Of a DNA stretch of 64,000 nucleotides, positions 16,668-25,779 are shown in pieces. The position numbers and the translations under genes were made by a program. The notes beneath the pieces were generated by a model. The model was not told where the DNA came from. It saw only the letters and a program-made list of their open reading frames with translations, and did not search any database. Source of the stretch: Amycolatopsis alba DSM 44262 (lineage in GTDB: Bacteria; Actinomycetota; Actinomycetes; Mycobacteriales; Pseudonocardiaceae); NCBI RefSeq assembly GCF_000384215.1, contig NZ_KB913032.1, positions 9,075,605 to 9,139,604 of the forward strand, given 5' to 3'. Numbering within the stretch: position 1 is the first letter of the stretch; each line of letters opens with the position of its first letter.

Positions 16668-19061
16668 GTGCCAAGGAGAACCAGAAAACTACTCCCCCTG
16701 CTGGCGTCGCTCATCGCGCTGGCCGGACTCATGATCGTCGTCATCAGCCCCACCACTTCGAGCGCGGCGGGCCACGAGGACTGCCGTCCCGACGGGCTGT
16801 ACCGGACACCCGGCGTCGACACCCCCTATTGCACCGTCTACGACACGAACGGCCGGGAAAACCTGGGGGAAGGACATTCCCGCCGGGTGATCGGCTACTT
16901 CACCAGCTGGCGCACCGGTAAGAACGGGGCACCGGCGTATCTCGCGAGCAACATCCCGTGGACAAAGGTCACCCACCTCAACTACGCGTTCGCCCATGTC
17001 GACGCGCAGAACAAGGTGTCGGTCGGCGACCCCGGTCCGAACAACGAGTCCATCGGCATGGAATGGCCGGGCGTTCCCGGCGCCGAGATGGATCCGTCGT
17101 TGCCCTACAAGGGACATTTCAATCTGCTGAACAAGTACAAGAAGCAGTACCCGAACGTGAAGACGCTGGTTTCGATCGGCGGCTGGGCCGAGACCGGTGG
17201 CTTCCTGAACCCGGACGGCACGCGCAACGCGTCGGGCGGGTTCTACAAGATGACGCAAAGCCAAGCGAGCATCGACACCTTCGCGGATTCCGTCGTGAAG
17301 TTCCTTCGCGACTACGGTTTCAACGGCGCGGACATCGACTACGAGTACGCGACGTCGGCGAACTACGCCGGAAACCCGGACGACTACTGGATCGCGCAGA
17401 GCAATCGCGGCACGCTGTGGGCGGGCTACGAGAACCTGATGCGCACGCTGCGCCAGAAGATCGACCAGGCTGGCGCCGCCGACGGCAAGCACTACCTGCT
17501 GACCGCGGCCGTCCCCGCGTCCGGCTGGCTGCTGCGCGGCCAGGAGGTCTACGGCGTCACGCAGTATCTCGACTACGCCAACATGATGAGCTACGACCTG
17601 CACGGCGCGTGGAACCAGTTCGCCGGGCCGAACGCGGCGCTCTACGACAACGGCAAGGACGCGGAACTCGCGCACTGGCAGGTGTACACGACACCGCAGT
17701 ACGACGGGCAGGGCTATCTCAACACCGACTGGGCGTATCACTACTTCCGCGGTGCCATGCAGGCCGGCCGGATCAACATCGGTGTCGGGTTCTACACCCG
17801 AGGCTGGCAAGGTGTGTCCGGCGGGACGAACGGGCTGTGGGGCAATGCTCCACTGCCGGACCAGAAACAGTGTCCACCCGGTACCGGATCCCAGGTCGGT
17901 TCGACAGTGCCGTGCGGTAACGGCGCGGTCGGCATCGACAACCTCTGGCACGACATGAGCCTGACGGGCGCCGAGGTACCGGCGGGCGCGAACCCCATGT
18001 GGCACGCGAAGAACCTCGAAAACGAGATCATCCCGGACTACCTGGAGAAGTACGGGCTGGACCCGAAGAAGAACCCGAAGGACCGGCTCTCCGGCACCTA
18101 CGACCGGTACTACGACAACTCGATGGTGACACCGTGGCTGTGGAACAACGACAAGAAGGTGTTCCTGTCCACTGAGGACGAAGAGTCTCTCGCCACGAAG
18201 GCCAAGTACGTGGCCGACAAGGGCATCGGCGGCGTCATGATCTGGGAGCTGGCGGGCGACTACGCCTTCGACAACGCCAAGGGCCAGTACTTCATGGGCG
18301 ACACGCTGATCACGAAGATCAACGACGGCCTGCGCGGCGCCGCCCCGTACGGCAACTCGAAGTCGGGGCGTCCGGCGCCGTCTTCGGTGCTGAACGCGAA
18401 CATCAAACTGACCGGATTCGCGCTGGGCGACGCGAACTACCCGATCACCCCGCAGATGCGCATCACCAACAATTCGACCACCACCATCCCCGGTGGCACG
18501 AAGATCGAGTTCGACTACGGCACGAGCGCGCCCGGCAGCATGTCCGACCAGTCCGGCTTCGGCCTGGCGGTCACCAGCAAGGGCCACAGCGGGCCCAACG
18601 TCGGCGGGATGAAGGGAGACTTCCAGCACGTCGCGGTGACCGTACCGAGCTGGCAGAACATCGCACCCGGTGCCACGGTCGAGGTCCGGCTGAACTACTA
18701 CATGCCGATCGCGTCGCCGTCGAACTTCACGTTCACCTTCGGCGGGACGACCTACGCGATCGCGTCGGACAACCCGCGTGGCGGCGGTGCCCCGCCGACG
18801 ACCACGACCACACCGACGACGGGTACCACGACCACGACACCCACCACCACGACCAGTCCGACGACCACCACGACCAGGCCGACCACCACCACGCCGACGA
18901 CGACCACTTCGGTGCCGTCCGACGCCTGGAAGCCGAACGTCGATTACGCCACCGGTGCTCGGGTGACGTACAACGGCGCGGCGTACGTCTGCCGTCAGGG
19001 CCACCGGTCCCTGCCCGGCTGGGAGCCGCCGAACGTGCCTGCCCTCTGGACAGCAGCCTGA
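16668..19061 (+). CDS. Secreted GH18 chitinase with two carbohydrate-binding modules
   Basis: A 797-residue exported chitinase. Residues 1-36 are a Sec signal (PRRTRKLLPLL core, ATTSSAAG end). A GH18 barrel spans about residues 60-560 with the TLVSIGGWAETGG strand and the catalytic FNGADIDYEY (Asp-x-Asp-x-Glu, Glu as acid/base). Residues about 575-705 form a beta-sandwich chitin/cellulose-binding module. A Thr/Pro-rich linker (about 710-750) leads to a C-terminal CBM5/12 chitin-binding module (DAWKPNVDYATGARVTYNGA). The start is GTG 16668 with CGGAGG upstream. A DasR-like site precedes it, so chitin breakdown products probably induce it. Confidence 0.95.
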   Translation: MPRRTRKLLPLLASLIALAGLMIVVISPTTSSAAGHEDCRPDGLYRTPGVDTPYCTVYDTNGRENLGEGHSRRVIGYFTSWRTGKNGAPAYLASNIPWTKVTHLNYAFAHVDAQNKVSVGDPGPNNESIGMEWPGVPGAEMDPSLPYKGHFNLLNKYKKQYPNVKTLVSIGGWAETGGFLNPDGTRNASGGFYKMTQSQASIDTFADSVVKFLRDYGFNGADIDYEYATSANYAGNPDDYWIAQSNRGTLWAGYENLMRTLRQKIDQAGAADGKHYLLTAAVPASGWLLRGQEVYGVTQYLDYANMMSYDLHGAWNQFAGPNAALYDNGKDAELAHWQVYTTPQYDGQGYLNTDWAYHYFRGAMQAGRINIGVGFYTRGWQGVSGGTNGLWGNAPLPDQKQCPPGTGSQVGSTVPCGNGAVGIDNLWHDMSLTGAEVPAGANPMWHAKNLENEIIPDYLEKYGLDPKKNPKDRLSGTYDRYYDNSMVTPWLWNNDKKVFLSTEDEESLATKAKYVADKGIGGVMIWELAGDYAFDNAKGQYFMGDTLITKINDGLRGAAPYGNSKSGRPAPSSVLNANIKLTGFALGDANYPITPQMRITNNSTTTIPGGTKIEFDYGTSAPGSMSDQSGFGLAVTSKGHSGPNVGGMKGDFQHVAVTVPSWQNIAPGATVEVRLNYYMPIASPSNFTFTFGGTTYAIASDNPRGGGAPPTTTTTPTTGTTTTTPTTTTSPTTTTTRPTTTTPTTTTSVPSDAWKPNVDYATGARVTYNGAAYVCRQGHRSLPGWEPPNVPALWTAA

Positions 19062-19082
19062 CAGACCCCGGCAGCGCGTAAA

Positions 19083-19133
19083 GCCTCGTGAGTGGCTAGG
19101 ACGGTTAGAACCGTCCTAGCCACTCCACGAGGC
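19083..19133. terminator. CTCGTGAGTGGC hairpin between convergent genes
   Basis: A 16-bp perfect stem AGTGGCTAGGACGGTT / AACCGTCCTAGCCACT with a 2-base loop is extended by GCCTCGTG / CACGAGGC after a one-base bulge. It sits between the convergent chitinase and mtnD genes and can work in both directions. Same family as 45703-45748. Confidence 0.7.
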
Positions 19134-19141
19134 CCACGCTT

Positions 19142-19720
19142 TCAGTAACGCCCTGCGGTCAGCTCGTCGAACCCAGGAAAGTCCCCCGCCAGCGTGGCAC
19201 CGGTGAAGTTCCCGACCCAGCCGCCGTCGTCGTGGAAGAACCGGACGGACACGTAATCCGGCCGCGTCCCCATGTCGAACCAGTGCGTGGTGTTCGCGGG
19301 CACGCTCAGCAGGTCCCCCGCTTCGCACAGCACCGCGTACACCTTGCCGCCGAGGTGCAGATAGAACACGCCGGCCCCGCGGGCGAAGAAGCGGTCTTCG
19401 TCATCGTCGTGGGTGTGCTCGGCGAGGAATTTCTGCCGCGCTTCGGCGGCTTCGGCAGCCCAGCCGGGGTCGTCGGACGGCGTCATGCGGACGGCGTCCA
19501 CGAAGGTGTAGCCCTCGGCCGCCGAGACCTTTCCGATCTGCTCCTCGTAGGCGGCCAGCACCTGCTCGGGCGTCACTTCACGCGGCAGATCGTCGACGAG
19601 GTCCCACCGGTCGAACCGGACGCCGAGCCGCCCCAGCTCCCCGGTGATGACGGCCGGATCCTCGGTCCTGAGCGCGATCTCGTCGGGCCGGTCGTCCGGC
19701 CACACGGTCAGCAAGGTCAT
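19142..19720 (-). CDS. mtnD: Acireductone dioxygenase
   Basis: A 192-residue cupin enzyme of the methionine salvage pathway, oxidising the acireductone to formate and 4-methylthio-2-oxobutanoate (iron form). EHTHDDDEDRFF gives the His-x-His...Glu metal ligands near residue 100 and NTTHWFDMG the last histidine. The start is ATG 19720, behind AAAGGGGAG and overlapping the mtnB stop by 4 bases. It is the last gene of the ten-gene transport and salvage operon; the 19083-19133 hairpin lies just after it. Confidence 0.93.
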   Translation of the reverse strand: MTLLTVWPDDRPDEIALRTEDPAVITGELGRLGVRFDRWDLVDDLPREVTPEQVLAAYEEQIGKVSAAEGYTFVDAVRMTPSDDPGWAAEAAEARQKFLAEHTHDDDEDRFFARGAGVFYLHLGGKVYAVLCEAGDLLSVPANTTHWFDMGTRPDYVSVRFFHDDGGWVGNFTGATLAGDFPGFDELTAGRY

Positions 19721-20349
19721 CGCACTCCCCTTTCCTCGGTGACAAGTCTTGTCTCTACCCGGAACCGGAGCAACCACTCCAAACATTCCAGGCGATGACG
19801 CGCGTGGCGCAGGTCATCACCCCAGACGTAGATCCCGTGCCGCGCGACGATCACCGCCGGCGTGTCCGCCCGGAAACCCGCCTCGAACGCGTCGCCGAGG
19901 ACGCGCATGTCCTGGCCGTTGGCGATCACCGGGATCGTCACCAGGTCGTCGTGCGCGGCACGGCCGAAGCCCTTGAGCATCTCCAGGTCGCGCAGTTCGA
20001 CGCCGTCCGGCCAGTGTTCGGCGGCCACCACCGGCGCGAGCGCGTGCACGTGGATCACCGCGCCCGCGCCCGACACCGCCGCGATCCGGGCGTGCAGACC
20101 GGCCTCGGCCGAGGGCACCTTGTCCGGATGCGGCTGGTCGGCGACGGCCAGCCCGTCCTCCCCGACCACCACGACGTCGTCGCTGGTCAGCTCGCCTTTG
20201 TCCCGTCCGCTGACGGTGACGGCGACCCGCAGCGGATCGCGGCCGAGCACCACCGACAGGTTGCCCGAAGTGCCCCGCATCCAACCCAGCCCGGCGAACC
20301 GGGCGGATTCCTCGGCCAGCGCGCGGCCTGCCAGGTCCAAGACACTCAC
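19717..20349 (-). CDS. mtnB: Methylthioribulose-1-phosphate dehydratase
   Basis: A 210-residue class II aldolase-type, zinc-dependent enzyme that dehydrates 5-methylthioribulose 1-phosphate to the diketone. MRGTSGNLS is the phosphate-binding block, VIHVHA and RHGIYVWG supply zinc-ligand histidines. The frame stays open into mtnC, but the start is GTG 20349, which overlaps the mtnC stop as GTGA. The ATG of mtnD overlaps its own stop in the same way. Confidence 0.93.
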   Translation of the reverse strand: MSVLDLAGRALAEESARFAGLGWMRGTSGNLSVVLGRDPLRVAVTVSGRDKGELTSDDVVVVGEDGLAVADQPHPDKVPSAEAGLHARIAAVSGAGAVIHVHALAPVVAAEHWPDGVELRDLEMLKGFGRAAHDDLVTIPVIANGQDMRVLGDAFEAGFRADTPAVIVARHGIYVWGDDLRHARHRLECLEWLLRFRVETRLVTEERGVR

Positions 20350-21062
20350 CGCGGGACGACCTTGATCTCGTCGAACGACCGGATCGTCCGGTGTGTCCCG
20401 AAATCCGCGTCGCCGAAGGGCTCGCCGTCGCGCGCGAGGCCGACGGTCTGCCAGCCGTCGGCGGCCGCCCCGTCGAGTTCGGCCGGGACGTCGGAGAAGA
20501 ACACGACTTCGCCCGGCTCGGCCTCCAGTGCGGAGGCGATCGCGCGATACGACGGCGCCTCGCGTTTCGGCCCGGCGTTGACGGTATCGAAATGCTTCTC
20601 GAACAGGCCGGTGACGTCGCCGTCGGTGGTCCGCGAGAACGACGCGACCTGCCCGGCGACCGAGCCGGACGAGAACACCGCCAGCCGCAGGCCCGATGCG
20701 TGCCACGTCCGCAGAGCCGGGGCGACATCGCCGAAGAACTCCGTCGTGAGGTCACCCTCGGCGTACCCGCGCTGCCAGATGAGGCCCTGCACCGTCTTCA
20801 GCGGCGCGATCTTCTGGTCCGCGTCCATCCAGCCGTGCAGCACCGCCACGACGTCCGCCGTGGACGCGTCCGCCGGGAGCCCGCCGAGTTCCTTGATCCG
20901 CGCGACGGCGCCGGTGACCTCGGGGTCCTCCGGGTGGTCGTCGATCCACGGGCCCAGGCGCGGCCGCGCGTAGTCGTAGAGGGTCACGTGCACGTAGCTG
21001 GTGGCGGTCAGCGTGCCCTCGATGTCGAGGACCACCCATCGGGCGGTCAGCGTTGCGGTCAC
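20346..21062 (-). CDS. mtnC: 2,3-diketo-5-methylthiopentyl-1-phosphate enolase-phosphatase
   Basis: A 238-residue HAD-superfamily enzyme that enolises and dephosphorylates the diketone to the acireductone. VVLDIEGTLT is motif I in the MtnC form (Asp-x-Glu-Gly-Thr), VFSSGS is motif II, and VVFFSDVPAELDGA is the C-terminal acidic motif. It starts at GTG 21062 within the mtnA stop (GTGA). In this operon MtnB and MtnC are separate proteins, in contrast to fused forms known elsewhere. Confidence 0.93.
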   Translation of the reverse strand: MTATLTARWVVLDIEGTLTATSYVHVTLYDYARPRLGPWIDDHPEDPEVTGAVARIKELGGLPADASTADVVAVLHGWMDADQKIAPLKTVQGLIWQRGYAEGDLTTEFFGDVAPALRTWHASGLRLAVFSSGSVAGQVASFSRTTDGDVTGLFEKHFDTVNAGPKREAPSYRAIASALEAEPGEVVFFSDVPAELDGAAADGWQTVGLARDGEPFGDADFGTHRTIRSFDEIKVVPR

Positions 21063-22069
21063 TGGTTCGCTTCCCCTTCTGCGTAGTACTCGTGGAGCCG
21101 CTTCGGTGTGAAGGCCCCGCGGTCGGTCACCACCGCGGTCACGAAACGTGGTGGTGTCACGTCGAAGGCCGGATAGTGCCCGCGGACGCGTTCGCTGGCG
21201 ACGCGGTGGCCGAGCGCGCTCAGCACCTCGTCGCCGTCGCGGTATTCGATCGGCACGTCGGCGCCGGTCGGTGTCGCCTGGTCGGGTGCCTGGACCATCG
21301 CGTAGAACGGCACGCCGAACGCCTCCGCCGCCACCGCGAGCCCCAGGGTGCCGATCTTGTTGACGACGTGCCCGTCCATGGCGACGCGGTCGGCCGCCGT
21401 CACCAGCGCGCCGACCTCGCCGGACGCCAGCACCGCGGCGCCCATCCCGTCGGTGATCAGCCGGGTGTCGGCACCCATCTCGGCGAGGGTCTCGGCGGTC
21501 AGCCGCGCGCCCTGCAGGTACGGCCGGGTTTCGGTGCAGAGGAAGGAGAACTCCTTGCCGTGGCGACGCGCGGCCAGCACCAGGTCGACCAGGTAGAGAT
21601 CCGCCCAGCAGTGGGTCAGCACCGTCGCCTTGTCCGGCACCAGTTCCGCCGTGTGCTCACCCAGCGCGCGGCTGCGCGACCGGTACAGCTCGTCACCTGC
21701 CCGCGCCCCCGTCGTAGCGGCCTCGACGAGATCACCCGACGATTTGTCCACTTCGGACAGTACGGCGGCGACGGCCTTGCGCAGATGGTTGTTCGTCGTG
21801 CGGGTCGCGATGATCCGCTCCCCCGCCCGTCGCAGGTACGCGCGAGGATCGGCGAGCCCGGACGCCTCACGGGCGGCGAGCACCATCGCGCCCAGCGCGG
21901 CGAAATACGGTCCGGACGACTGGGTGACCATGTCCTCGATGGCCACCGCGACCTCCTCCGAGGTCCGGCAGAGCACCCACTCCCGCGCGAACGGGAAGAC
22001 CCGGCGGTCGAGGATGTGCACGCCTTCGTCGTCGAGGCGGACGCTTTCGGCGAGAATCGGCAGCGTCAT
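21059..22069 (-). CDS. mtnA: S-methyl-5-thioribose-1-phosphate isomerase
   Basis: A 336-residue member of the eIF2B-alpha/MtnA family that isomerises methylthioribose 1-phosphate to methylthioribulose 1-phosphate. VLTHCWADLYL holds the catalytic cysteine, TETRPYLQGARL the family hallmark, and DRVAMDGHVVNKIGT the catalytic aspartate and lysine region. The start ATG shares one base with the stop of the flavoenzyme gene (TGATG). It follows the phosphorylase and precedes mtnC-mtnB-mtnD, i.e. near reaction order. Confidence 0.9.
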   Translation of the reverse strand: MTLPILAESVRLDDEGVHILDRRVFPFAREWVLCRTSEEVAVAIEDMVTQSSGPYFAALGAMVLAAREASGLADPRAYLRRAGERIIATRTTNNHLRKAVAAVLSEVDKSSGDLVEAATTGARAGDELYRSRSRALGEHTAELVPDKATVLTHCWADLYLVDLVLAARRHGKEFSFLCTETRPYLQGARLTAETLAEMGADTRLITDGMGAAVLASGEVGALVTAADRVAMDGHVVNKIGTLGLAVAAEAFGVPFYAMVQAPDQATPTGADVPIEYRDGDEVLSALGHRVASERVRGHYPAFDVTPPRFVTAVVTDRGAFTPKRLHEYYAEGEANQ

Positions 22070-23199
22070 CAGCTGTACCCCGAAAGGCGCGGCGGGATCG
22101 CGTTGAGGAAGTGGTCGCCGACCTCACGCGCCTTGTAGGTCACGGGGTCGTGCAGGGTCAGCGTGCGGGCGTTGCGCCAGAAGCGGTCGAAGCCGTACTT
22201 GGTCGCCGTGGCCCGCGCGCCGGTGAACTCGAAGACCTTGCTCGTGGTCTCGACGGCCGCCCGGCTCGCGACGATCTTCGCCGACGAGATGGCGATCGCC
22301 GCTTCGGCGCGCTCGGCCGGGGTCAGGTCGAATCCGCGCTCGTCGGCCTCGCCGAGAGCGGAAACCGCCGCGTCGACAGCGAATCCGGCCGCCCTCGCGG
22401 TCGCGACGAGTTCGCCGTAGCCGGCCAGGGTGTACGGATCCTGGGCCGCTTTGTCCACATCGGACAGTGTCCACGCCCGCGCGGTCTCGCGCGTGTAGAC
22501 CGCGGCGGCGTCGAGCGCGCCGGACGCGAGCCCGACGTAGACCTGCGCCAGCATGAGCTGGAAACCGATCGCCGCCAGGGAGATGCGGGACATCGTCGGA
22601 TCCGACTGATCCTCCGGCTGGACGCCGAGGACGTCGTCGCGGGCGACCGGAACGGCCTCGAACCGCACCGCGCCGCTCGCGGTGAGCCGCTGGCCGATGT
22701 TGTCCCAGTCACCGGGGAAGGTGATCCCGTCGGCCCGCGCGTCGACGACGAAGGTCAGCTTCTCCTCGTTGTCGGTCCTCGTCGCGCTGACCACCAGGCG
22801 GTCGGCGACGGCCGCGCCGGTGGCGAAGGTCTTGGTGCCGTCGACGGTGAACCCGCCGTCGGCCGGGGTCATCAGCAGGGCGGCGTCGAGCGGGTTGCTG
22901 ACGCCCGCCCAGAACCAGCCCGGTTCGCTCGCGACGCGCGGCCCGAACAGGCCGGTGCGCCACAGCTGCAGGTAGTGATAGCCGAGCAAATGCCCGATCG
23001 ACGCGTCCGCGGCCGACACGATCCGGGTGGCCTGGTTCGCGGCCGCCCAGCCCGCGGTGTCGAGCAGGGTCAGCAGACCGGACTCGCGCAGCAAGCCGAC
23101 CTCGTGCACCGGAAGCCGTCCGGCGAAATCCCGCTCGGCCGCGTCCGCCCGCAGCGTCCCGGCCAGTTCCTCGGCAGCTTTTCTCCATACTTCGGTCAT
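22069..23199 (-). CDS. DszC/SfnB-like flavin-dependent monooxygenase (acyl-CoA dehydrogenase fold)
   Basis: A 376-residue protein of the acyl-CoA dehydrogenase fold. It has no acyl-CoA dehydrogenase signature but shows the C-terminal pattern of the DszC/SfnB group (FEFTGARATATKYGFDRFWRNART followed by LHDPVTYKAREVGDHFL). That group contains FMNH2-dependent oxygenases of organosulfur compounds (dibenzothiophene, dimethyl sulfone uptake). It overlaps the phosphorylase stop by 4 bases and touches mtnA. Its place inside a methionine salvage operon suggests a sulfur-containing substrate; that is inference. No reductase partner is seen nearby. Confidence 0.75.
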   Translation of the reverse strand: MTEVWRKAAEELAGTLRADAAERDFAGRLPVHEVGLLRESGLLTLLDTAGWAAANQATRIVSAADASIGHLLGYHYLQLWRTGLFGPRVASEPGWFWAGVSNPLDAALLMTPADGGFTVDGTKTFATGAAVADRLVVSATRTDNEEKLTFVVDARADGITFPGDWDNIGQRLTASGAVRFEAVPVARDDVLGVQPEDQSDPTMSRISLAAIGFQLMLAQVYVGLASGALDAAAVYTRETARAWTLSDVDKAAQDPYTLAGYGELVATARAAGFAVDAAVSALGEADERGFDLTPAERAEAAIAISSAKIVASRAAVETTSKVFEFTGARATATKYGFDRFWRNARTLTLHDPVTYKAREVGDHFLNAIPPRLSGYS

Positions 23200-23924
23200 T
23201 CCGCCCCCTCCAACTCGACCAGTGCGTCGAGTGCCGCGCGAGTCGCCCTCGCCACCCCGGACGCCACGACGTCGCGGTGCGGGTCGTAGGCCGACGGGTC
23301 GGGGTGGTCGGGCCGCGCGTCACCGTCGATCACGAGCACACCACCGGCCCGCAAACCGCGCAATGACGCGAACACCAGTAACGCGGAGAGTTCCATCTCA
23401 ATGGCGATCACCCGCGCGGCCAGATAGTCGGCCATCGGGAGGGTGAGCACCAGCGGGCTGAACGCCGCCCGCGTCCACACCACGCCGCGATGCGCCTCCG
23501 GGGCGGCGCGGCTCAGCGCGACAACGGCCTCCGGGGTGGCGAACGCCGGGTACTCCGGATGGATCAGCTGCTGGGTGACGCCGTCGTCGCGGACCGCCGC
23601 CTCGGCGATGACGAGATCGCCGTCGGTGATCCCGTCGGCCAGCGAACCGGCAGTGCCGAGCCGGATCAGGGTACGGACGCCCGCTTCGGCCAGCTCGCCG
23701 AACTGGCACAACGCCCCTGGCCCGCCGACGCCGTGCGAGGACACGACGACCGGGACACCCTTCCAGGTGCCGGTATAGCTGCGGTATTCGCGGTTCTGGC
23801 CGACGAGGACGGCCTCTTCCAGTGTTTCGGCCACCGCGGTCGCGCGGTCCGGGTCGCCGACGACGAGGGCGCGGGGCGGCAGCCCGTGCCGGGGGATCTT
23901 GGTGATGGGCAGGACGTCGCTCAC
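23196..23924 (-). CDS. Nucleoside phosphorylase, NP-I (Udp/DeoD-like) family
   Basis: A 242-residue phosphorylase splitting a nucleoside into base and pentose 1-phosphate. VVGDPDRA near residue 22 binds phosphate, TLIRLGTAGSLADGITDGDLVIA is the central family block, and VIAIEMELSALL carries the nucleoside-binding Glu-Met-Glu. It looks like hexameric Udp/DeoD enzymes rather than classical MtnP. Given mtnA downstream, methylthioadenosine is the likely substrate. The start is GTG 23924 overlapping the permease stop; the frame is open further up but as shadow. Confidence 0.85.
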   Translation of the reverse strand: MSDVLPITKIPRHGLPPRALVVGDPDRATAVAETLEEAVLVGQNREYRSYTGTWKGVPVVVSSHGVGGPGALCQFGELAEAGVRTLIRLGTAGSLADGITDGDLVIAEAAVRDDGVTQQLIHPEYPAFATPEAVVALSRAAPEAHRGVVWTRAAFSPLVLTLPMADYLAARVIAIEMELSALLVFASLRGLRAGGVLVIDGDARPDHPDPSAYDPHRDVVASGVARATRAALDALVELEGAE

Positions 23925-24778
23925 GCGGGCTGTCCCTTCTTGCGCTTGACGTTGGACAGGAACAGCGCCACCAGCGTGACGACGTAGGGCGCGGCGTCGG
24001 TGGCCTGCTGCGGCAGGCCGATGCCCTGGAGCCGGAAGCCGAACGCCTCGGCCAGGCCGAACAGCAGCGCCGCGAGGAGCACCCCGAGCGGATGCGCGCG
24101 GCCCAGCATGACCGCGACGACGGCGATCCAGCCGCGGCCGGCGGTCATGTTCTCGGCGAACAAGGTCACCGAGCCCAGCGCCAGTTGCGCGCCGCCGAGA
24201 CCGCACAGCGCGCCCCCGGCGAGGATCACTCCGTAGCGGTACTTGGTGACGTTGACGCCGAGGCTGGACGCTGCCTCCGGGCGTTCACCGACACCACGCA
24301 GCCGCAAGCCCCAGGGATGCCGGTAGAGCAGCACCGCGAGCGCGGGTACTGCCAGCCAGGACAGGTAGACCAGCAGCGACTGCCCCGGAATCGGGCCGAA
24401 TTGGCCCAGCCCCTGCAAGGCCGGGTCGCTGAACGAGCCTTCGGTGCCGAAGACCGTGCGGATGAGGAAGCTGGTCAGCCCGACCGCGAGCAGGTTGCTC
24501 GCGACGCCGAGCACGATCGGGTCGCCGTCGAAGGTGATCGAGCCGATCGCGAGGATCAGCGAATACGCCGTCGCCGCGATCACCGCCACGACGACGCCGA
24601 TCCAGGCGCTGCCGGTGTACCAGCTCCCGGCGACGGCGCCGAAGCAGCCGACCAGCAGCGAACCTTCGAGGGAGATGTTGAAGACCCCGGCCCGCTGGCA
24701 CAGTGCGCCCGCGAGCGCGGCGAACAGGATGGGTGTCAGCGCGGTGAGCGCCGAGGAGAACAGGCTCGCGTCGATCAT
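23921..24778 (-). CDS. Nucleoside-type ABC transporter permease 2
   Basis: A 285-residue integral membrane protein with about eight hydrophobic segments, of the BPD_transp_2 (RbsC/YufQ) family. The AGALCQRAGVFNISLEGSLL block near residue 25 is typical of the second permease in BMP-family nucleoside importers. It overlaps the neighbouring permease and the phosphorylase by 4 bases each. Together with the two-domain ATPase and the BMP lipoprotein it forms a complete importer. Confidence 0.88.
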   Translation of the reverse strand: MIDASLFSSALTALTPILFAALAGALCQRAGVFNISLEGSLLVGCFGAVAGSWYTGSAWIGVVVAVIAATAYSLILAIGSITFDGDPIVLGVASNLLAVGLTSFLIRTVFGTEGSFSDPALQGLGQFGPIPGQSLLVYLSWLAVPALAVLLYRHPWGLRLRGVGERPEAASSLGVNVTKYRYGVILAGGALCGLGGAQLALGSVTLFAENMTAGRGWIAVVAVMLGRAHPLGVLLAALLFGLAEAFGFRLQGIGLPQQATDAAPYVVTLVALFLSNVKRKKGQPA

Positions 24779-25779
24779 GCCCGGCCCGCCTTCCGCTTGA
24801 AGACACCCGAAGTGGCCGCGAGGAAGATGATCAGGACCGCCTGCAGGACCGCGGTCAGCTCGCGCGGGACCTGCGTCGCGCGTTCCATGGCGAACCCGCC
24901 GCTGGTCAGCGCCGCGAAGAACACCGCCGCGAGCAGCGTCCCGAGCGGGCTGGCCCCGGCGAGCAGCGCCGCGAGCAGGCCGATCCAGGTGTACTGCGGC
25001 GTGATGAGCGCGCCGTCGATGAACCGGTAGGGGAAGCCGAGGACGGCGATCGCGCCGACCAGCCCGGCCGTCCCGCCCGACGCGGCGAGCAGCCGCAGCG
25101 TGAGTTTCGGCCGGTCGATCCCGGCGTAGGTGGCGAACCTCGGCGCCCAGCCGGTCACCTTGGTCTCGAAACCGGCAGGGGTGCGGGCGTCGATCACCGC
25201 GTAGACCGCGATCACCGCCACCACCAGGAAGATCCCGGTCGTCACGCCGTCGATTTCGGGCAGCCGGGCGCCTTCGGGCAGCTGCGGGCTCTGCGGCAGG
25301 CTGGAACCGGCGTCCTTCAAGGGGAACCGCACCAGGTAGCCGGCGAGTGACATCGCCGGATAGCTCAGCAGCAGCGTGCTGATCAGCAGCGGGACGCCGA
25401 GGCGGTTCTCGCAGACGGCGGCCAGCGCGGCGTACGCGGCTCCGGCGAGCGTGCCCGCGAGCAGCGCCAAGACGACTTTGACCGGACCTGGACCGGGCAC
25501 GTACAGCCCCACGGCGAGCGCGCTGATCGCGCCGAGCACCAGCTGTCCCTCGCCGCCGAGGTTCACCATGCCCGCGCGGAGCGGGATCGCGAGCGCGGTG
25601 GCCATCCCCGCGACAGGGACGGCGTAGGCGAGGGTGTCACCGAGGCCGTCAGGGCCGAACGCCCCGGAGACGATCGCGCCGTAAGCGGCCAGCGGGTCGG
25701 TTCCGGTGGCCAGCAACAGGATCGCGCCGAGGACGAGCGCCGCCGCGACCGGGACGGCGATGAGACGGACGCGGGTCAT
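24775..25779 (-). CDS. Nucleoside-type ABC transporter permease 1
   Basis: A 334-residue membrane protein of the same family (YufP-like), with eight to ten hydrophobic helices and the GMVNLGGEGQLVLGAI block near residue 75. A longer extracellular loop (about residues 150-175) contains a SSLPQSPQLPEGARLPE stretch. ATG 25779 overlaps the ATPase stop by 4 bases. It pairs with the downstream permease. Confidence 0.88.
   Translation of the reverse strand: MTRVRLIAVPVAAALVLGAILLLATGTDPLAAYGAIVSGAFGPDGLGDTLAYAVPVAGMATALAIPLRAGMVNLGGEGQLVLGAISALAVGLYVPGPGPVKVVLALLAGTLAGAAYAALAAVCENRLGVPLLISTLLLSYPAMSLAGYLVRFPLKDAGSSLPQSPQLPEGARLPEIDGVTTGIFLVVAVIAVYAVIDARTPAGFETKVTGWAPRFATYAGIDRPKLTLRLLAASGGTAGLVGAIAVLGFPYRFIDGALITPQYTWIGLLAALLAGASPLGTLLAAVFFAALTSGGFAMERATQVPRELTAVLQAVLIIFLAATSGVFKRKAGRA

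Noticed and set aside
12821..19061. Biosynthetic gene cluster or genomic island around phospholipase and chitinase
   Set aside because: No integrase, transposase, tRNA edge or biosynthetic core enzyme is present, and base use is like the rest of the window.
23196..23924. Classical MtnP methylthioadenosine phosphorylase
   Set aside because: The motifs are of the hexameric Udp/DeoD branch, so I kept the general family name and give the substrate only as an inference.
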